Notes: generated by a model from the sequence alone, not told the origin. 64,000 nt of DNA from Jatrophihabitans_A lederbergiae (GCF_031845305.1 NZ_JAVREH010000001.1:62001-126000); one strand, 5' to 3'. Counted from the stretch's first letter, positions 42,181-50,829 are shown. Numbers and translations are program-made.

Positions 42181-42843
42181 TCAGGACGCGGCCGGCTCCA
42201 GCACGGTCGCGGCGATCGAGGCCAGGTGTGACATCCGGATGATCTCGCTCGCGAGCCAGCGCAGCCCGGGCCGGCCCACCAGGATCGCGTTCGGCCCCAG
42301 CGGTGCCACCGCCAGCTCGGTGCCGAGCTGGCCCCAGTCCACCGGCGCCCAGCCCTCGTCCGCGCTCAGCGGTCGGGGCGGCGTCGGCGGCCACCAGGGG
42401 GCGACCAGCGTCTCGATCTCGGGCGCGGCCGCACTACGGGCGACGACGGTGGCGCGGTCGCCGTCCAGCTCAGGCGCTTGCAGCACCAGCGCCCAGCCGG
42501 CCCGGAACAGGCGGCAGAAGCCATCGGCCAGCACCCGCGGCGCTTCCTCCGGGGCGACGGCCAGCTTCTCGAGCAGCTGCAGCTCGCGGAACGGGTCGAT
42601 CACACCGGCGTACGGCCGGATGGACTCGACCCGAACGCCCTCCACGCTGCTGGCCGCTGAGACCAGTGAGTCGGCCAGCTTGCCCGCCGGCAGCTCGACC
42701 ACCAGGTCGTCGATGGCCTGTCCGGCCGAGCGCTCGACGATGTCGACGCTCAGGATGTCCGCGCCGGCGTGTCCCAGCGCCGACGCGACAGCTCCCAAGG
42801 CACCCGGACGGTCGGGCAGGACGACGCGGATGAGGTGGGACAC
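42181..42843 (-). CDS. ACT-domain amino-acid-binding protein (Rv3013 homolog)
   Basis: 220 residues. The start SHLIRVVLPDRPGALGAVASALGHAGADILSVDIVERSAG is a classic ACT domain (about 3-75). The remaining 140 residues (FRELQLLEKLAVAPEEAPRVLADGFCRLFRAGWALVLQAP) form an unnamed domain conserved in the M. tuberculosis counterpart at the same place between ligA and gatC. It probably binds a free amino acid to regulate another enzyme, but no target is known. It starts with GTG at 42843, antiparallel to its neighbours. The frame is open much farther upstream but only as antisense to gatC/gatA. Confidence 0.85.
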   Translation of the reverse strand: MSHLIRVVLPDRPGALGAVASALGHAGADILSVDIVERSAGQAIDDLVVELPAGKLADSLVSAASSVEGVRVESIRPYAGVIDPFRELQLLEKLAVAPEEAPRVLADGFCRLFRAGWALVLQAPELDGDRATVVARSAAAPEIETLVAPWWPPTPPRPLSADEGWAPVDWGQLGTELAVAPLGPNAILVGRPGLRWLASEIIRMSHLASIAATVLEPAAS

Positions 42844-42960
42844 GGCCACAGTCTGCCAAATGGATATATCTCTGCTGTTACGACGAGCGGGTTGGACCGG
42901 CACCAGTTCCCGATCCTGTTTCGGCGCCGCTGGCAACCGGGAGCCGCCCGGGCCGGTCGT

Positions 42961-42983
42961 TTGTCGGCGGCGAGCCCTAGACT
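42961..42983 (+). promoter_or_regulatory. RecA-NDp (PafBC-type) promoter of the gatC-gatA-gatB operon
   Basis: TTGTCGGCG, eight bases (GCGAGCCC), then TAGACT; an exact fit to tTGTCRG, N8 spacing and TAnnnT. Eight bases separate it from the gatC GTG, giving leaderless spacing. Confidence 0.65.
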
Positions 42984-42991
42984 CAGGACCC

Positions 42992-43303
42992 GTGTCCGAT
43001 GATCGCACCACCCTCACCCGCGACGAAGTCGCGCACCTTGCCCGGTTGGCCAGGCTGGCCGTGACCGATGACGAGCTCGACCTGTTCGCGGGCCAGCTCG
43101 ACGTCATCCTCACCGCCATCGCGCGGATCGGCGAGGTAGCCGCGGCCGACATCAAGCCAACGTCGCACGCCGTGCCGTTGCAGAATGTGCTGCGTCCGGA
43201 CGAGGTGCGGCCGTCGCTGCCCCGCGAGGATGTCCTCGCCGGAGCGCCCTCGGTTGAGGACGACCGTTTCCGGGTGCCGCAGATCCTGGGAGAAGAAGAA
43301 TAA
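42992..43303 (+). CDS. gatC: Asp-tRNA(Asn)/Glu-tRNA(Gln) amidotransferase subunit GatC
   Basis: Small stabilising subunit of the GatCAB amidotransferase, 103 residues. TRDEVAHLARLARLAVTDDELDLFAGQLDVILTAIARI (about 8-45) is the GatC helix pair, followed by the extended tail DEVRPSLPREDVL that wraps the A and B subunits. The start is GTG at 42992. Its TAA stop overlaps the gatA ATG by one base (TAATG), so translation is coupled. Confidence 0.95.
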   Translation: MSDDRTTLTRDEVAHLARLARLAVTDDELDLFAGQLDVILTAIARIGEVAAADIKPTSHAVPLQNVLRPDEVRPSLPREDVLAGAPSVEDDRFRVPQILGEEE

Positions 43304-44853
43304 TGGCCGACCTGGTTGAACTGAGCGCCGCCGATACCGCCGCCGCCATAGCGGCCGGTGAGACGAGCGCGGTGGATGTCGCCCAGGCGCACCTGGACCG
43401 CATCGCCGACGTGGACTCGCAGTTGCGGGCCTTCCTGCACGTCGACGTCGACGGCGCGCTGTCCGCGGCGAAGTCCGTGGACGACCGTCGCGGCACGGGC
43501 GAGGAGCTCGGCCCGCTGGCCGGCGTGCCGCTGGCGATGAAGGACGTCGTCGTCACCAAGGGGCTGCCGACCACCTCGGGCTCGAAGATCCTGCAGGGCT
43601 GGATCCCGCCGTATGACGCCACGGTGACCCGCAGGATCCTCGACGCGGGGCTGGTCATGCTCGGCAAGACCAACATGGACGAATTCGCCATGGGGTCCTC
43701 GACCGAGAACTCGGCGTACCACCCGACTCACAATCCTTGGGATCTGTCCCGGGTGCCCGGCGGTTCGTCCGGCGGTTCAGCGGCCGCGGTGGCCGGTTTC
43801 GAGGCGCCGCTGTCGATCGGTACCGATACCGGCGGGTCGATCCGCCAGCCCGCGGCCGTCACCGGCATCGTGGGCCACAAGCCCACCTACGGTGCGGTGA
43901 GCCGTTACGGGCTGATCGCCTTCTCGTCCTCGCTGGACCAGGCGGGCCCGTTCGGCCGTACCGTGCTGGACACCGCGCTGCTGCACCAGGTGATGGCCGG
44001 GCACGACCCGATGGACTCCACCTCCATCCCGCAGCCGGGCCCGGACGTCGTCGCCGCGGCGCGTTCGGGAGCGCGCGGCAACCTTGCCGGCCTGCGCATC
44101 GGGGTCGTGCGTGAACTCGACGGTGCCGACGGTGGCTACCAACAGGGCGTGCTCGACTCCTTCCATGAGGCCGTGCGAACGCTGGAGTCCCTCGGGGCCG
44201 AGGTGGTCGAGATCTCGTGCCCGCACTTCGGCTACGCACTGGCTGCGTATTACCTGATTGCGCCGAGTGAATGCTCGTCCAACCTGGCGCGCTTCGACGC
44301 CGTCCGCTACGGCCTTCGGGTCGGCGACAACGGCAGCCACTCGCTCGAGGACGTGATGTCACTGACCCGCGAGCAGGGCTTCGGGCTCGAAGTGAAGCGC
44401 CGGATCATGATCGGCACCTACGCGCTGTCGTCGGGCTACTACGACGCCTACTACGGGCAGGCGCAGAAGGTTCGCACCCTGATCGCCGGGGACTTCGCCG
44501 CGGCATTCAAGCAGGTCGACGTCCTGGTCTCACCCACGTCGCCGTTCGTGGCATTCGGCCTGGGCGAGCGGGTCGATGACCCGATGGCGATGTACGTCAA
44601 CGACCTCTGCACGCTGCCGGCCTCGCTGGCGGGCACCCCCGCGATCTCGGTTCCCTGCGGGCTGTCCGACGAGACCGGCTCCGCGCTGCCGGTGGGCCTG
44701 CAGGTGATGGCCCCGGCGATGTCCGATGACCGCTGCTATCGGGTGGGCGCCGCCTTCGAAGCTGCCTACAACGCCGCCAACGGGCCGATTCTGGCCCGCA
44801 TCCCCACGCTGGCTCGCAACGTCGGAGCGGGCCCGGACGGAGCCACACGATGA
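43303..44853 (+). CDS. gatA: Asp-tRNA(Asn)/Glu-tRNA(Gln) amidotransferase subunit GatA
   Basis: The glutaminase subunit that releases ammonia from glutamine and channels it to GatB. 516 residues of the amidase-signature family. The Ser-cisSer-Lys triad is visible: GVPLAMKDVVVTKG (Lys about 83), VPGGSSGGSAAAV (Ser about 159) and TDTGGSIRQPA with the nucleophile Ser (about 181). The C-terminal half reads normally (GLQVMAPAMSDDRCYRVGAAFE). It overlaps gatC by one base and gatB by four (ATGA). Known operons in mycobacteria carry pfkA between gatA and gatB; here the two are adjacent. Confidence 0.96.
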   Translation: MADLVELSAADTAAAIAAGETSAVDVAQAHLDRIADVDSQLRAFLHVDVDGALSAAKSVDDRRGTGEELGPLAGVPLAMKDVVVTKGLPTTSGSKILQGWIPPYDATVTRRILDAGLVMLGKTNMDEFAMGSSTENSAYHPTHNPWDLSRVPGGSSGGSAAAVAGFEAPLSIGTDTGGSIRQPAAVTGIVGHKPTYGAVSRYGLIAFSSSLDQAGPFGRTVLDTALLHQVMAGHDPMDSTSIPQPGPDVVAAARSGARGNLAGLRIGVVRELDGADGGYQQGVLDSFHEAVRTLESLGAEVVEISCPHFGYALAAYYLIAPSECSSNLARFDAVRYGLRVGDNGSHSLEDVMSLTREQGFGLEVKRRIMIGTYALSSGYYDAYYGQAQKVRTLIAGDFAAAFKQVDVLVSPTSPFVAFGLGERVDDPMAMYVNDLCTLPASLAGTPAISVPCGLSDETGSALPVGLQVMAPAMSDDRCYRVGAAFEAAYNAANGPILARIPTLARNVGAGPDGATR

Positions 44854-46361
44854 CTCTCAGCTATGACGCGACCAGCTACGACGATGTGCTGACCCGGTAC
44901 CAGCCGGTGTTCGGGCTCGAAACCCACGTCGAGCTGGGCACCGCGTCCAAGATGTTCTGCGGCTGCTCCACCGTCTTCGGTGCCGAGCCCAACACCCACA
45001 CCTGCCCCGTGTGCCTGGGCATGCCGGGCGCGCTGCCGGTGGTCAACGCCTCGGCCATCGAGTACGCCATCAAGATCGGCCTGGCGTTGAACTGCTCGAT
45101 CGCGTCCTGGTGCCGGTTCTCCCGCAAGAACTACTTCTATCCCGACATGCCGAAGAACTACCAGATCTCGCAGTACGACGAGCCGATCTGCGGCGAGGGC
45201 TATCTCGACGTCGACGTCAACGGGCAGACGGTCCGGGTCGGCATCGAGCGGGTGCACCTGGAGGAGGACACCGGCAAGAACACCCACCTGGGTGGCGCGA
45301 CCGGCCGCATTCACGGCGCCGACTACTCGCTGGTGGATTTCAACCGAGCCGGCATCCCCCTCGTCGAGATCGTCACCAAGCCGGTCGAGGGCACCGGCAC
45401 GATGGCACCCGAGGTGGCCCGCGCCTACGTCGCCGAGCTGCGCGACATCCTGCGCACCCTCGGGGTCTCCGACGTCAAGATGGAGCAGGGCAGCCTGCGC
45501 TGCGACGTGAACACCTCGTTGTCCCCGATCGGCAGCTCCGAGTGGGGCACCCGCACCGAGACCAAGAACGTGAACTCACTCCGCAGCGTCGAGCGGGCGA
45601 TGCGGTCGGAGATGATCCGGCAGGCCTCGATCCTGGATGCTGGCCGCAAGATCAAGCAGGAGACCCGGCACTTCCAGGAGACCACCGGGACGACCCGGTC
45701 CGGGCGCAGCAAAGAAGAGGCGACCGACTACCGCTACTTCCCCGAGCCCGACCTGGTGCCGGTCGCACCCGCGCCGGACTGGGTGGCTGAGATCCGGGAG
45801 TCGCTGCCGGAGCTACCGGCCGCGCGCCGGGCTCGGCTGCAGTCCGAGCTTGCCCTCACCCCGGACGAGCTGCGGGCCCTCGTCAACGCCGGCCTGGTGG
45901 ACGTCTTCGCCGACACGGTAGCCGCCGGCGCCCCGGCCGCGGAGGCGCGCAACTGGTGGCTCGGCTATCTGGCGCAGCTGGCCAACGCGCAAGAGATCGA
46001 GGCCTCGGCGCTGGCCATCACGCCCGCGCAGGTGGCCGCGGTGATCAGCCTGGTCGCCGAGGGCGCGTTGTCCACCGCACTCGGCAGGCAGGTCGTGGAC
46101 GCCGTGCTCGAGACCGGTGAGGATGTTGACCGGGTCATCGCCTCCCGTGGGCTGGCCGTGGTGTCTGACACCGGGGCGCTCACCGAGGCTGCCGACGCGG
46201 CCATCGCCGCCAACCCCGCGGTAGCGGACAAGGTGCGCGGCGGCAAGATCCCCGCCGTGGGCGTGCTGGTCGGCTCGGTCATGAAGGCGACCCGCGGCCA
46301 GGCCGACGCCGCCACCGTCAAGGCAATCCTGCTGGAACGCCTCGGCGTCAGCGAGAACTAG
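44850..46361 (+). CDS. gatB: Asp-tRNA(Asn)/Glu-tRNA(Gln) amidotransferase subunit GatB
   Basis: Phosphorylates and amidates mischarged Glu-tRNA(Gln) or Asp-tRNA(Asn), 503 residues. FGLETHVELGTASKMFCGCS (about 14-33) and CPVCLGMPGALPVVN (about 52-66) are the GatB signatures with zinc-region Cys; LEEDTGKNTH and DFNRAGIPLVEIVT (about 134-170) form the kinase core; the C-terminal YqeY-like tail domain starts near 355. Its ATG overlaps the gatA stop. With the GluRS and tRNA-Gln gene at the right end, the window encodes the indirect route to Gln-tRNA. Confidence 0.96.
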   Translation: MTLSYDATSYDDVLTRYQPVFGLETHVELGTASKMFCGCSTVFGAEPNTHTCPVCLGMPGALPVVNASAIEYAIKIGLALNCSIASWCRFSRKNYFYPDMPKNYQISQYDEPICGEGYLDVDVNGQTVRVGIERVHLEEDTGKNTHLGGATGRIHGADYSLVDFNRAGIPLVEIVTKPVEGTGTMAPEVARAYVAELRDILRTLGVSDVKMEQGSLRCDVNTSLSPIGSSEWGTRTETKNVNSLRSVERAMRSEMIRQASILDAGRKIKQETRHFQETTGTTRSGRSKEEATDYRYFPEPDLVPVAPAPDWVAEIRESLPELPAARRARLQSELALTPDELRALVNAGLVDVFADTVAAGAPAAEARNWWLGYLAQLANAQEIEASALAITPAQVAAVISLVAEGALSTALGRQVVDAVLETGEDVDRVIASRGLAVVSDTGALTEAADAAIAANPAVADKVRGGKIPAVGVLVGSVMKATRGQADAATVKAILLERLGVSEN

Positions 46362-46373
46362 CGCCTGTTCGGC

Positions 46374-47612
46374 TCAGACGATGGGGCTGCCGGAGTCCGA
46401 CGAGGACGTGATCCGGATGACCCGGTCGTCCTCGGCCGTCGGCTTGCCGTGCCCGTCCCGGTTGCGGGTGGTCAGCCACAGGGCGCCATCCGGCCCGGCG
46501 ACCGCGGTGCGAAGGCGACCGTAGGTTCCCTTGGCGGCGGGGGCGAAGGCTCCGATCACGCCCTTGGCGCTGATGCTTGCCACCGCCAGGGACTTGCCGG
46601 CGGACGTGGCGATGGTCAGCTGTCCGTTGCCGGTCGCGCAGCCACCGCCGCCCGGCGTCGTCGAGGGCAGCGTCTTGGCGGCACCGACCGACAGGTTGCT
46701 CGGGCGAGGCCACCCGTAGTCCACCCCCGCCTTGACGATGTTCACCTCGTCCGGCGTGCGCGAGGCTCCGCTGCCCGCCGTCGCCGAGATGGCGATGCGC
46801 ACGCCGGACTTCGGATCCACGCACAGGCCGTCGACGGAGCGCAGGCCGCGGGCGTACACCCGCGAGGTCGGCGACGGGTTGTCGGCAAGCGGCTGCCCGA
46901 TGTCGTTGGTCCGCAGGATCTTGCCTGCCAGGCTGGTGGCTGACGCGGCCAGCGCCGGACGTCCGGCGTCACCGGTTCCGGTCAGCAGGGCACCGGTCGC
47001 GTCGAAGGCGATGCGGCCGGAATTGCCTGTCCTGCCCTTGGGAATCCCGCCAATGACCGTGGACGGAACCGAGCCGAGCGCGAAGTGCAGTACCCGGTTG
47101 TCCGTCGCGGTGGTGACGTAGGCGTAGACCAGCCCGTCCTGGTCGAAGGTCCGCGACAGTGCCAGATCCAGCAGGCCGCCATCGCCGGTGCCGTCGACTC
47201 CCGCCACGGTCTGCACGAGTACGGCCGGCCTGCCGGCCACCGGCTGAACTCGGAAGATCTTGCCGGTCCTCCGCTCGCCGACGAGTGCGGTTCCGTCGGG
47301 CAGCACGACCAGACCGGTGGGTTGGTCGAGCTTGCTGGCCACCACGCTGGGATCGGTCGCGGGCGTGGACCGGCCGGGGCTGGCTGCGGACCCGTTCGGT
47401 GCCGGGGCCGGCTGGCTGCCGCCTGGCATGGACGGCGCGGGGATACCCGGGTTGGGCAACTGCGGCTGCGGATCGTTGTTGCCCTGGTAGTTGGGTTGAG
47501 CGACCCACCCGCCGCTGTCGTCCTTGGACCCTGAGCTGCATCCGGTCAGGACGGCCAGCGCGATCGCGGCAGCGGCCGCCATCGCCCGTCGGGTCAGGAG
47601 TGGGGATGACAC
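46374..47612 (-). CDS. PQQ-dependent sugar dehydrogenase-like lipoprotein (LppZ/Rv3006 type)
   Basis: A surface lipoprotein of the glucose/sorbosone dehydrogenase beta-propeller family, 412 residues. The GTG at 47612 gives a lipoprotein signal peptide SPLLTRRAMAAAAAIALAVLTGC with lipobox LTGC (Cys25); the Arg pair might allow Tat export. Residues about 30-85 are Pro/Ser/Gln-rich and disordered. The propeller runs from LDQPTGLVVLPDGTALVGERRTGKIFRV (about 90) to the C-terminus, with repeated blade motifs such as GTGDGGLLDLALS and YGWPRPSNLS. It sits where M. tuberculosis carries lppZ, between gatB and the CFP6-like gene. Whether it binds PQQ is not determinable. Confidence 0.88.
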   Translation of the reverse strand: MSSPLLTRRAMAAAAAIALAVLTGCSSGSKDDSGGWVAQPNYQGNNDPQPQLPNPGIPAPSMPGGSQPAPAPNGSAASPGRSTPATDPSVVASKLDQPTGLVVLPDGTALVGERRTGKIFRVQPVAGRPAVLVQTVAGVDGTGDGGLLDLALSRTFDQDGLVYAYVTTATDNRVLHFALGSVPSTVIGGIPKGRTGNSGRIAFDATGALLTGTGDAGRPALAASATSLAGKILRTNDIGQPLADNPSPTSRVYARGLRSVDGLCVDPKSGVRIAISATAGSGASRTPDEVNIVKAGVDYGWPRPSNLSVGAAKTLPSTTPGGGGCATGNGQLTIATSAGKSLAVASISAKGVIGAFAPAAKGTYGRLRTAVAGPDGALWLTTRNRDGHGKPTAEDDRVIRITSSSDSGSPIV

Positions 47613-47704
47613 CCGGTCAGTCTGCCCGTTCCGGCGAAACTTTCCTACCGACCCGACGAACCGGGGTGGGGCGCGCGCGAGCCGGAGCACCGTTCGGCTC
47701 CGAC

Positions 47705-47710
47705 TAGGAT
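47705..47710 (+). promoter_or_regulatory. -10 box of the 2-hydroxyacid dehydrogenase gene
   Basis: TAGGAT is followed by eight bases and the ATG at 47719. The GGGAAG between could also be a weak Shine-Dalgarno site. Confidence 0.4.
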
Positions 47711-47718
47711 GGGAAGAC

Positions 47719-48651
47719 ATGAGAAGACTGTGCGTTCCCTCGGCCGCCATCCTCGACCGCGTACGCGCGGTGGCTCCGGACCTGGAGCTCGCCGAGAGCG
47801 CGTTGGTGTGGCAGGACGCCGCGACACCGCCGGCGGACGTGGCCGAGATCGAGTTCTGGGTACCGCCCTTTCTCGGCACGGACCAGGACGCGGCGCGGGC
47901 GGCGGTGGCGCAGATGCCCAACCTCAAGGTCATCCAGACGCAGTCGGCCGGTGTCGACGTCGTGCTGCCGATCGTGCCCGAGGGAGTCTCGCTCTGCGAT
48001 GCCCGGGGCGTGCACGGCTCCTCGACCTCGGAGTGGGCGCTGACGGCGATCCTGTCGGTGCTGCGGGAGTTTCCGCGATTCGAGCGTGCCCGCCAGGCCC
48101 GGCACTGGGACCAGACGGCGACGGACGAGCTCGCGGGCAAGCGGGTACTGATCATCGGCGCCGGTGATGTCGGGCGCCAGCTCGGTCGCCGGCTGTCCGC
48201 GTGTGACGCGACGCCGGTGTTCGTGGCCCGGACGGCTCGCGACGATGTGCACAGCATGACCGAGCTGCCGCAACTGCTGCCCGAGGCGGATGTGGTGGTG
48301 CTCATCGTTCCGAAGACGTCCGAGACGATCGGCATGGTCGACGCGGCGTTCCTGGCGCGACTCAGGGACGGTGCGCTGGTGGTGAACGCCGCCCGCGGTC
48401 CGGTGGTGGACACCGACGCGCTGCTGGCGGAACTGCAATCGGGCCGGCTGCGTGCTGCCCTGGACGTGGTCGAACCCGAGCCGCTGCCCGCGGACCACCC
48501 GCTGTGGGCCGCGCCGAACCTGCTCATCACCCCGCACGTCGGCGGGGCGGTGCCCGGGCTGCCCGGCCGCTTCGCAGAGCTGCTGGTGGCTCAACTGCGC
48601 AGGTTCGGCAAGGGTGAGCCGCTGGAGAACGTCGTCGTGGGTGAGTACTGA
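47719..48651 (+). CDS. D-isomer-specific 2-hydroxyacid dehydrogenase
   Basis: Interconverts a 2-keto acid and its D-hydroxy acid with NAD(P)H; 310 residues. ELAGKRVLIIGAGDVGRQLGRRL (about 138-160) is the Rossmann dinucleotide site. The catalytic triad is visible as Arg in VNAARGPVVDTDALL (about 225), Glu in DVVEPEPLP (about 254) and His in LLITPHVGG (about 274). The length is that of the short subfamily without an ACT domain, so it is not a typical SerA. It is divergent from the lipoprotein gene and has a leaderless-type promoter. The substrate is unknown. Confidence 0.9.
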   Translation: MRRLCVPSAAILDRVRAVAPDLELAESALVWQDAATPPADVAEIEFWVPPFLGTDQDAARAAVAQMPNLKVIQTQSAGVDVVLPIVPEGVSLCDARGVHGSSTSEWALTAILSVLREFPRFERARQARHWDQTATDELAGKRVLIIGAGDVGRQLGRRLSACDATPVFVARTARDDVHSMTELPQLLPEADVVVLIVPKTSETIGMVDAAFLARLRDGALVVNAARGPVVDTDALLAELQSGRLRAALDVVEPEPLPADHPLWAAPNLLITPHVGGAVPGLPGRFAELLVAQLRRFGKGEPLENVVVGEY

Positions 48652-48705
48652 GCAAGCGCGTACAGAGTAAGCGCGTACAGAGCGGGCGAGTGCTGAGCGA
48701 CGGGT
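48646..48705. repeat. Four 15-base tandem repeats from the dehydrogenase stop codon
   Basis: TACTGAGCAAGCGCG, TACAGAGTAAGCGCG, TACAGAGCGGGCGAG and TGCTGAGCGACGGGT start at 48646, 48661, 48676 and 48691. The first contains the TGA stop. Confidence 0.85.
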
Positions 48706-48715
48706 AGCCGGTGGA

Positions 48716-49099
48716 TCAGCCGGGGTTCTTGGCGGGATCCGGAATCCGCCCCCGGCCGGCAGCTACCAGCGCGTCGAGCCGGGTGCTGCGGATGCACGGC
48801 AGCCGCACCTGGCCGTCGCTGCGGTCCACTGCGTACACCGACCCCGAGGGGTCCAGCCGCAGCCCCGCGATCTCGTCCCAGGTCACGAGCTGCGAGCCGA
48901 ACAGGCCCTGCGCCGTGATGCCGCGCTCGTCGACCACCGTCGCGGTGCGGGCCAGGAACGCCGCGCCTGCCAGCGGAATCAGATACACCAGCAGCTGAAT
49001 GGGCGAACGCACCAGGGCCGTAGCGCATAGCGCCACGAAAGCCACAATTAGGTATCCCGAAGCCGGATGCTTGATCACGGTGCGCTGCATCGCCGTCAT
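48716..49099 (-). CDS. PH-domain membrane protein (CFP6/Rv3004 type)
   Basis: 127 residues. Two membrane helices near the N-terminus (GYLIVAFVALCATALV and QLLVYLIPLAGAAFLA, about 14-52) are followed by a bacterial PH domain (ATVVDERGITAQGLFGSQLVTWDEIAGLRLDPSGSVYAVDRSDGQVRLPCIRSTRLD). It lies at the same place as the M. tuberculosis antigen CFP6 gene, between lppZ and ilvB. Start at ATG 49099 or at the ATG three codons later. It is divergent from ilvD. Role unknown. Confidence 0.85.
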   Translation of the reverse strand: MTAMQRTVIKHPASGYLIVAFVALCATALVRSPIQLLVYLIPLAGAAFLARTATVVDERGITAQGLFGSQLVTWDEIAGLRLDPSGSVYAVDRSDGQVRLPCIRSTRLDALVAAGRGRIPDPAKNPG

Positions 49100-49118
49100 G
49101 GTGTGTCAGCGTAGGTCG

Positions 49119-49124
49119 TACGCT
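49119..49124 (+). promoter_or_regulatory. -10 box of ilvD, leaderless spacing
   Basis: TACGCT followed by seven bases and the GTG at 49132. TGTCAG lies 15 bases upstream of the GTAC, one base short of the damage-promoter spacing. Confidence 0.45.
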
Positions 49125-49131
49125 CTTCGTC

Positions 49132-50829
49132 GTGACGACTGAGCAGCCCGGTAGTAAGCCGCAACACCGCAAGCCGCACTCCGGAGCGGTCACCGACGGC
49201 ATCCAACGCGCCGCCTCGCGCGGCATGCTGCGCGCCGTCGGCATGGGTGATGACGACTGGCGCAAGCCACAGATCGGGGTGGCCTCGTCCTGGAACGAGA
49301 TCACCCCCTGCAACCTGTCGCTGAACCGGCTCGCCAAGCGCGCGAAGGTCGGCGTGCGGGGTGCGGACGGGTTTCCACTGGAATTCGGCACCATCTCGGT
49401 CTCTGACGGCATCTCGATGGGCCACGAGGGCATGCACTACTCGCTGGTCTCCCGCGAGGTGATCGCCGACTCGGTCGAGACGGTGTTCCGCGCGGAGCGC
49501 CTCGACGGCGGCGTGCTGCTCGCCGGCTGTGACAAGTCACTGCCCGGCATGTTGATGGCCGCCGCACGGCTCGATGTCGCGGCGGTGTTCCTGTATGCGG
49601 GTTCGACCCTGCCCGGCAAGCTGCACGGCAACGACGTCACCATCATCGACGCCTTCGAGGGGGTCGGTGCCTGCCTGGCGGGCAAGATCACCCGCGACGA
49701 GCTCGACGAGATCGAGCGTGCGATCTGTCCGGGAGAGGGTGCCTGCGGCGGGATGTACACGGCGAACACGATGGCCTCGGCCGCTGAGGCGCTGGGGATG
49801 TCGCTCACCGGTTCGGCCGCCCCGCCCGCCCCGGATTCGCGCCGCGACGCCTACGCCGAGCGCTCCGGAGAGGCTGTGGTGCACCTGATCGACGCCGGCA
49901 TCACGTCGCGCCAGATCCTGACGAGGCAGGCGTTCGAGAATGCGATCACGGTGGTGATGGCGCTCGGCGGCTCCACGAATGCGGTCCTGCACCTACTGGC
50001 GATCGCCCACGAGGCCGAGGTAGAGCTGGAGTTGGCGGACTTCAACCGGATCGGCGACAAGGTTCCGCACCTGGCCGACATGAAGCCGTTCGGCCGGTTC
50101 GTGATGACCGACGTCGACCGCATCGGCGGCATCCCGGTGGTCATGCGCGCTTTGCTGGACGCCGGTCTGCTGCACGGCGACGCCCTGACGGTCACCGGAA
50201 AGACGCTCGCCGAGAATCTGGAGTTGATTTCACCGCCGCTGCCGGACGGCGAGGTCATCCGGCCGATGAACCGGCCGATCCACCGCACCGGCGGCATCAC
50301 CATCCTGCACGGCTCCCTGGCTCCCGAGGGCGCGGTGGTGAAGACCGCCGGCTTCGACGCCGAGGTGTTCGAGGGAACGGCGCGGGTCTTCGACCGCGAG
50401 CAGGCCGCGATGCAGGCGGTCGAGGACGGCACGTTGAAGGCTGGTGACGTGGTGGTCATCCGATGGGAGGGGCCGAAGGGTGGCCCGGGCATGCGCGAGA
50501 TGCTCGCCATCACCGGCGCGATCAAGGGGGCTGGCCTCGGCAAGGACGTGCTGCTGCTCACCGACGGCCGCTTCTCCGGCGGCACCACCGGCCTCTGCAT
50601 CGGCCATGTCGCTCCCGAGGCCGCGGTGGGCGGCCCGATAGCCCTGGTTGCCGACGGCGACCGGATCGTGGTCGACATCGCCAATCGGACGATCGAACTG
50701 GACGTGGACTCCGACGAGCTGCAGCGCCGCCGCGATGCCTGGCAGCCGCTGGCGCCGCACCTGAACACCGGGGTGCTGCGCAAGTACGCCCAGCTCGTCG
50801 GCTCCGCCGCTCAAGGCGCCGTCTGCTAG
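49132..50829 (+). CDS. ilvD: Dihydroxy-acid dehydratase IlvD
   Basis: Dehydrates dihydroxy acids to the 2-keto acid precursors of valine, leucine and isoleucine; Fe-S enzyme, 565 residues. The cluster Cys and Mg-binding regions are LLAGCDKSLPGMLMAA (about 126) and CPGEGACGGMYTANTM (about 200). The catalytic Ser lies in LTDGRFSGGTTGLCIGHVAPEA (about 478). The start is GTG at 49132, with a -10 box seven bases upstream. It is convergent with the FAD oxidoreductase and separated from ilvB by that gene, so it is a separate transcript from the ilvB operon. Confidence 0.96.
   Translation: MTTEQPGSKPQHRKPHSGAVTDGIQRAASRGMLRAVGMGDDDWRKPQIGVASSWNEITPCNLSLNRLAKRAKVGVRGADGFPLEFGTISVSDGISMGHEGMHYSLVSREVIADSVETVFRAERLDGGVLLAGCDKSLPGMLMAAARLDVAAVFLYAGSTLPGKLHGNDVTIIDAFEGVGACLAGKITRDELDEIERAICPGEGACGGMYTANTMASAAEALGMSLTGSAAPPAPDSRRDAYAERSGEAVVHLIDAGITSRQILTRQAFENAITVVMALGGSTNAVLHLLAIAHEAEVELELADFNRIGDKVPHLADMKPFGRFVMTDVDRIGGIPVVMRALLDAGLLHGDALTVTGKTLAENLELISPPLPDGEVIRPMNRPIHRTGGITILHGSLAPEGAVVKTAGFDAEVFEGTARVFDREQAAMQAVEDGTLKAGDVVVIRWEGPKGGPGMREMLAITGAIKGAGLGKDVLLLTDGRFSGGTTGLCIGHVAPEAAVGGPIALVADGDRIVVDIANRTIELDVDSDELQRRRDAWQPLAPHLNTGVLRKYAQLVGSAAQGAVC

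Noticed and set aside
42181..43731. 516-residue form of the ACT protein
   Set aside because: The extension is antisense to gatC and gatA; the GTG at 42843 gives the ACT domain start.
46374..48530. Long 718-residue form of the lipoprotein
   Set aside because: The upstream part is antisense to the dehydrogenase gene; the GTG at 47612 gives a proper lipoprotein signal.
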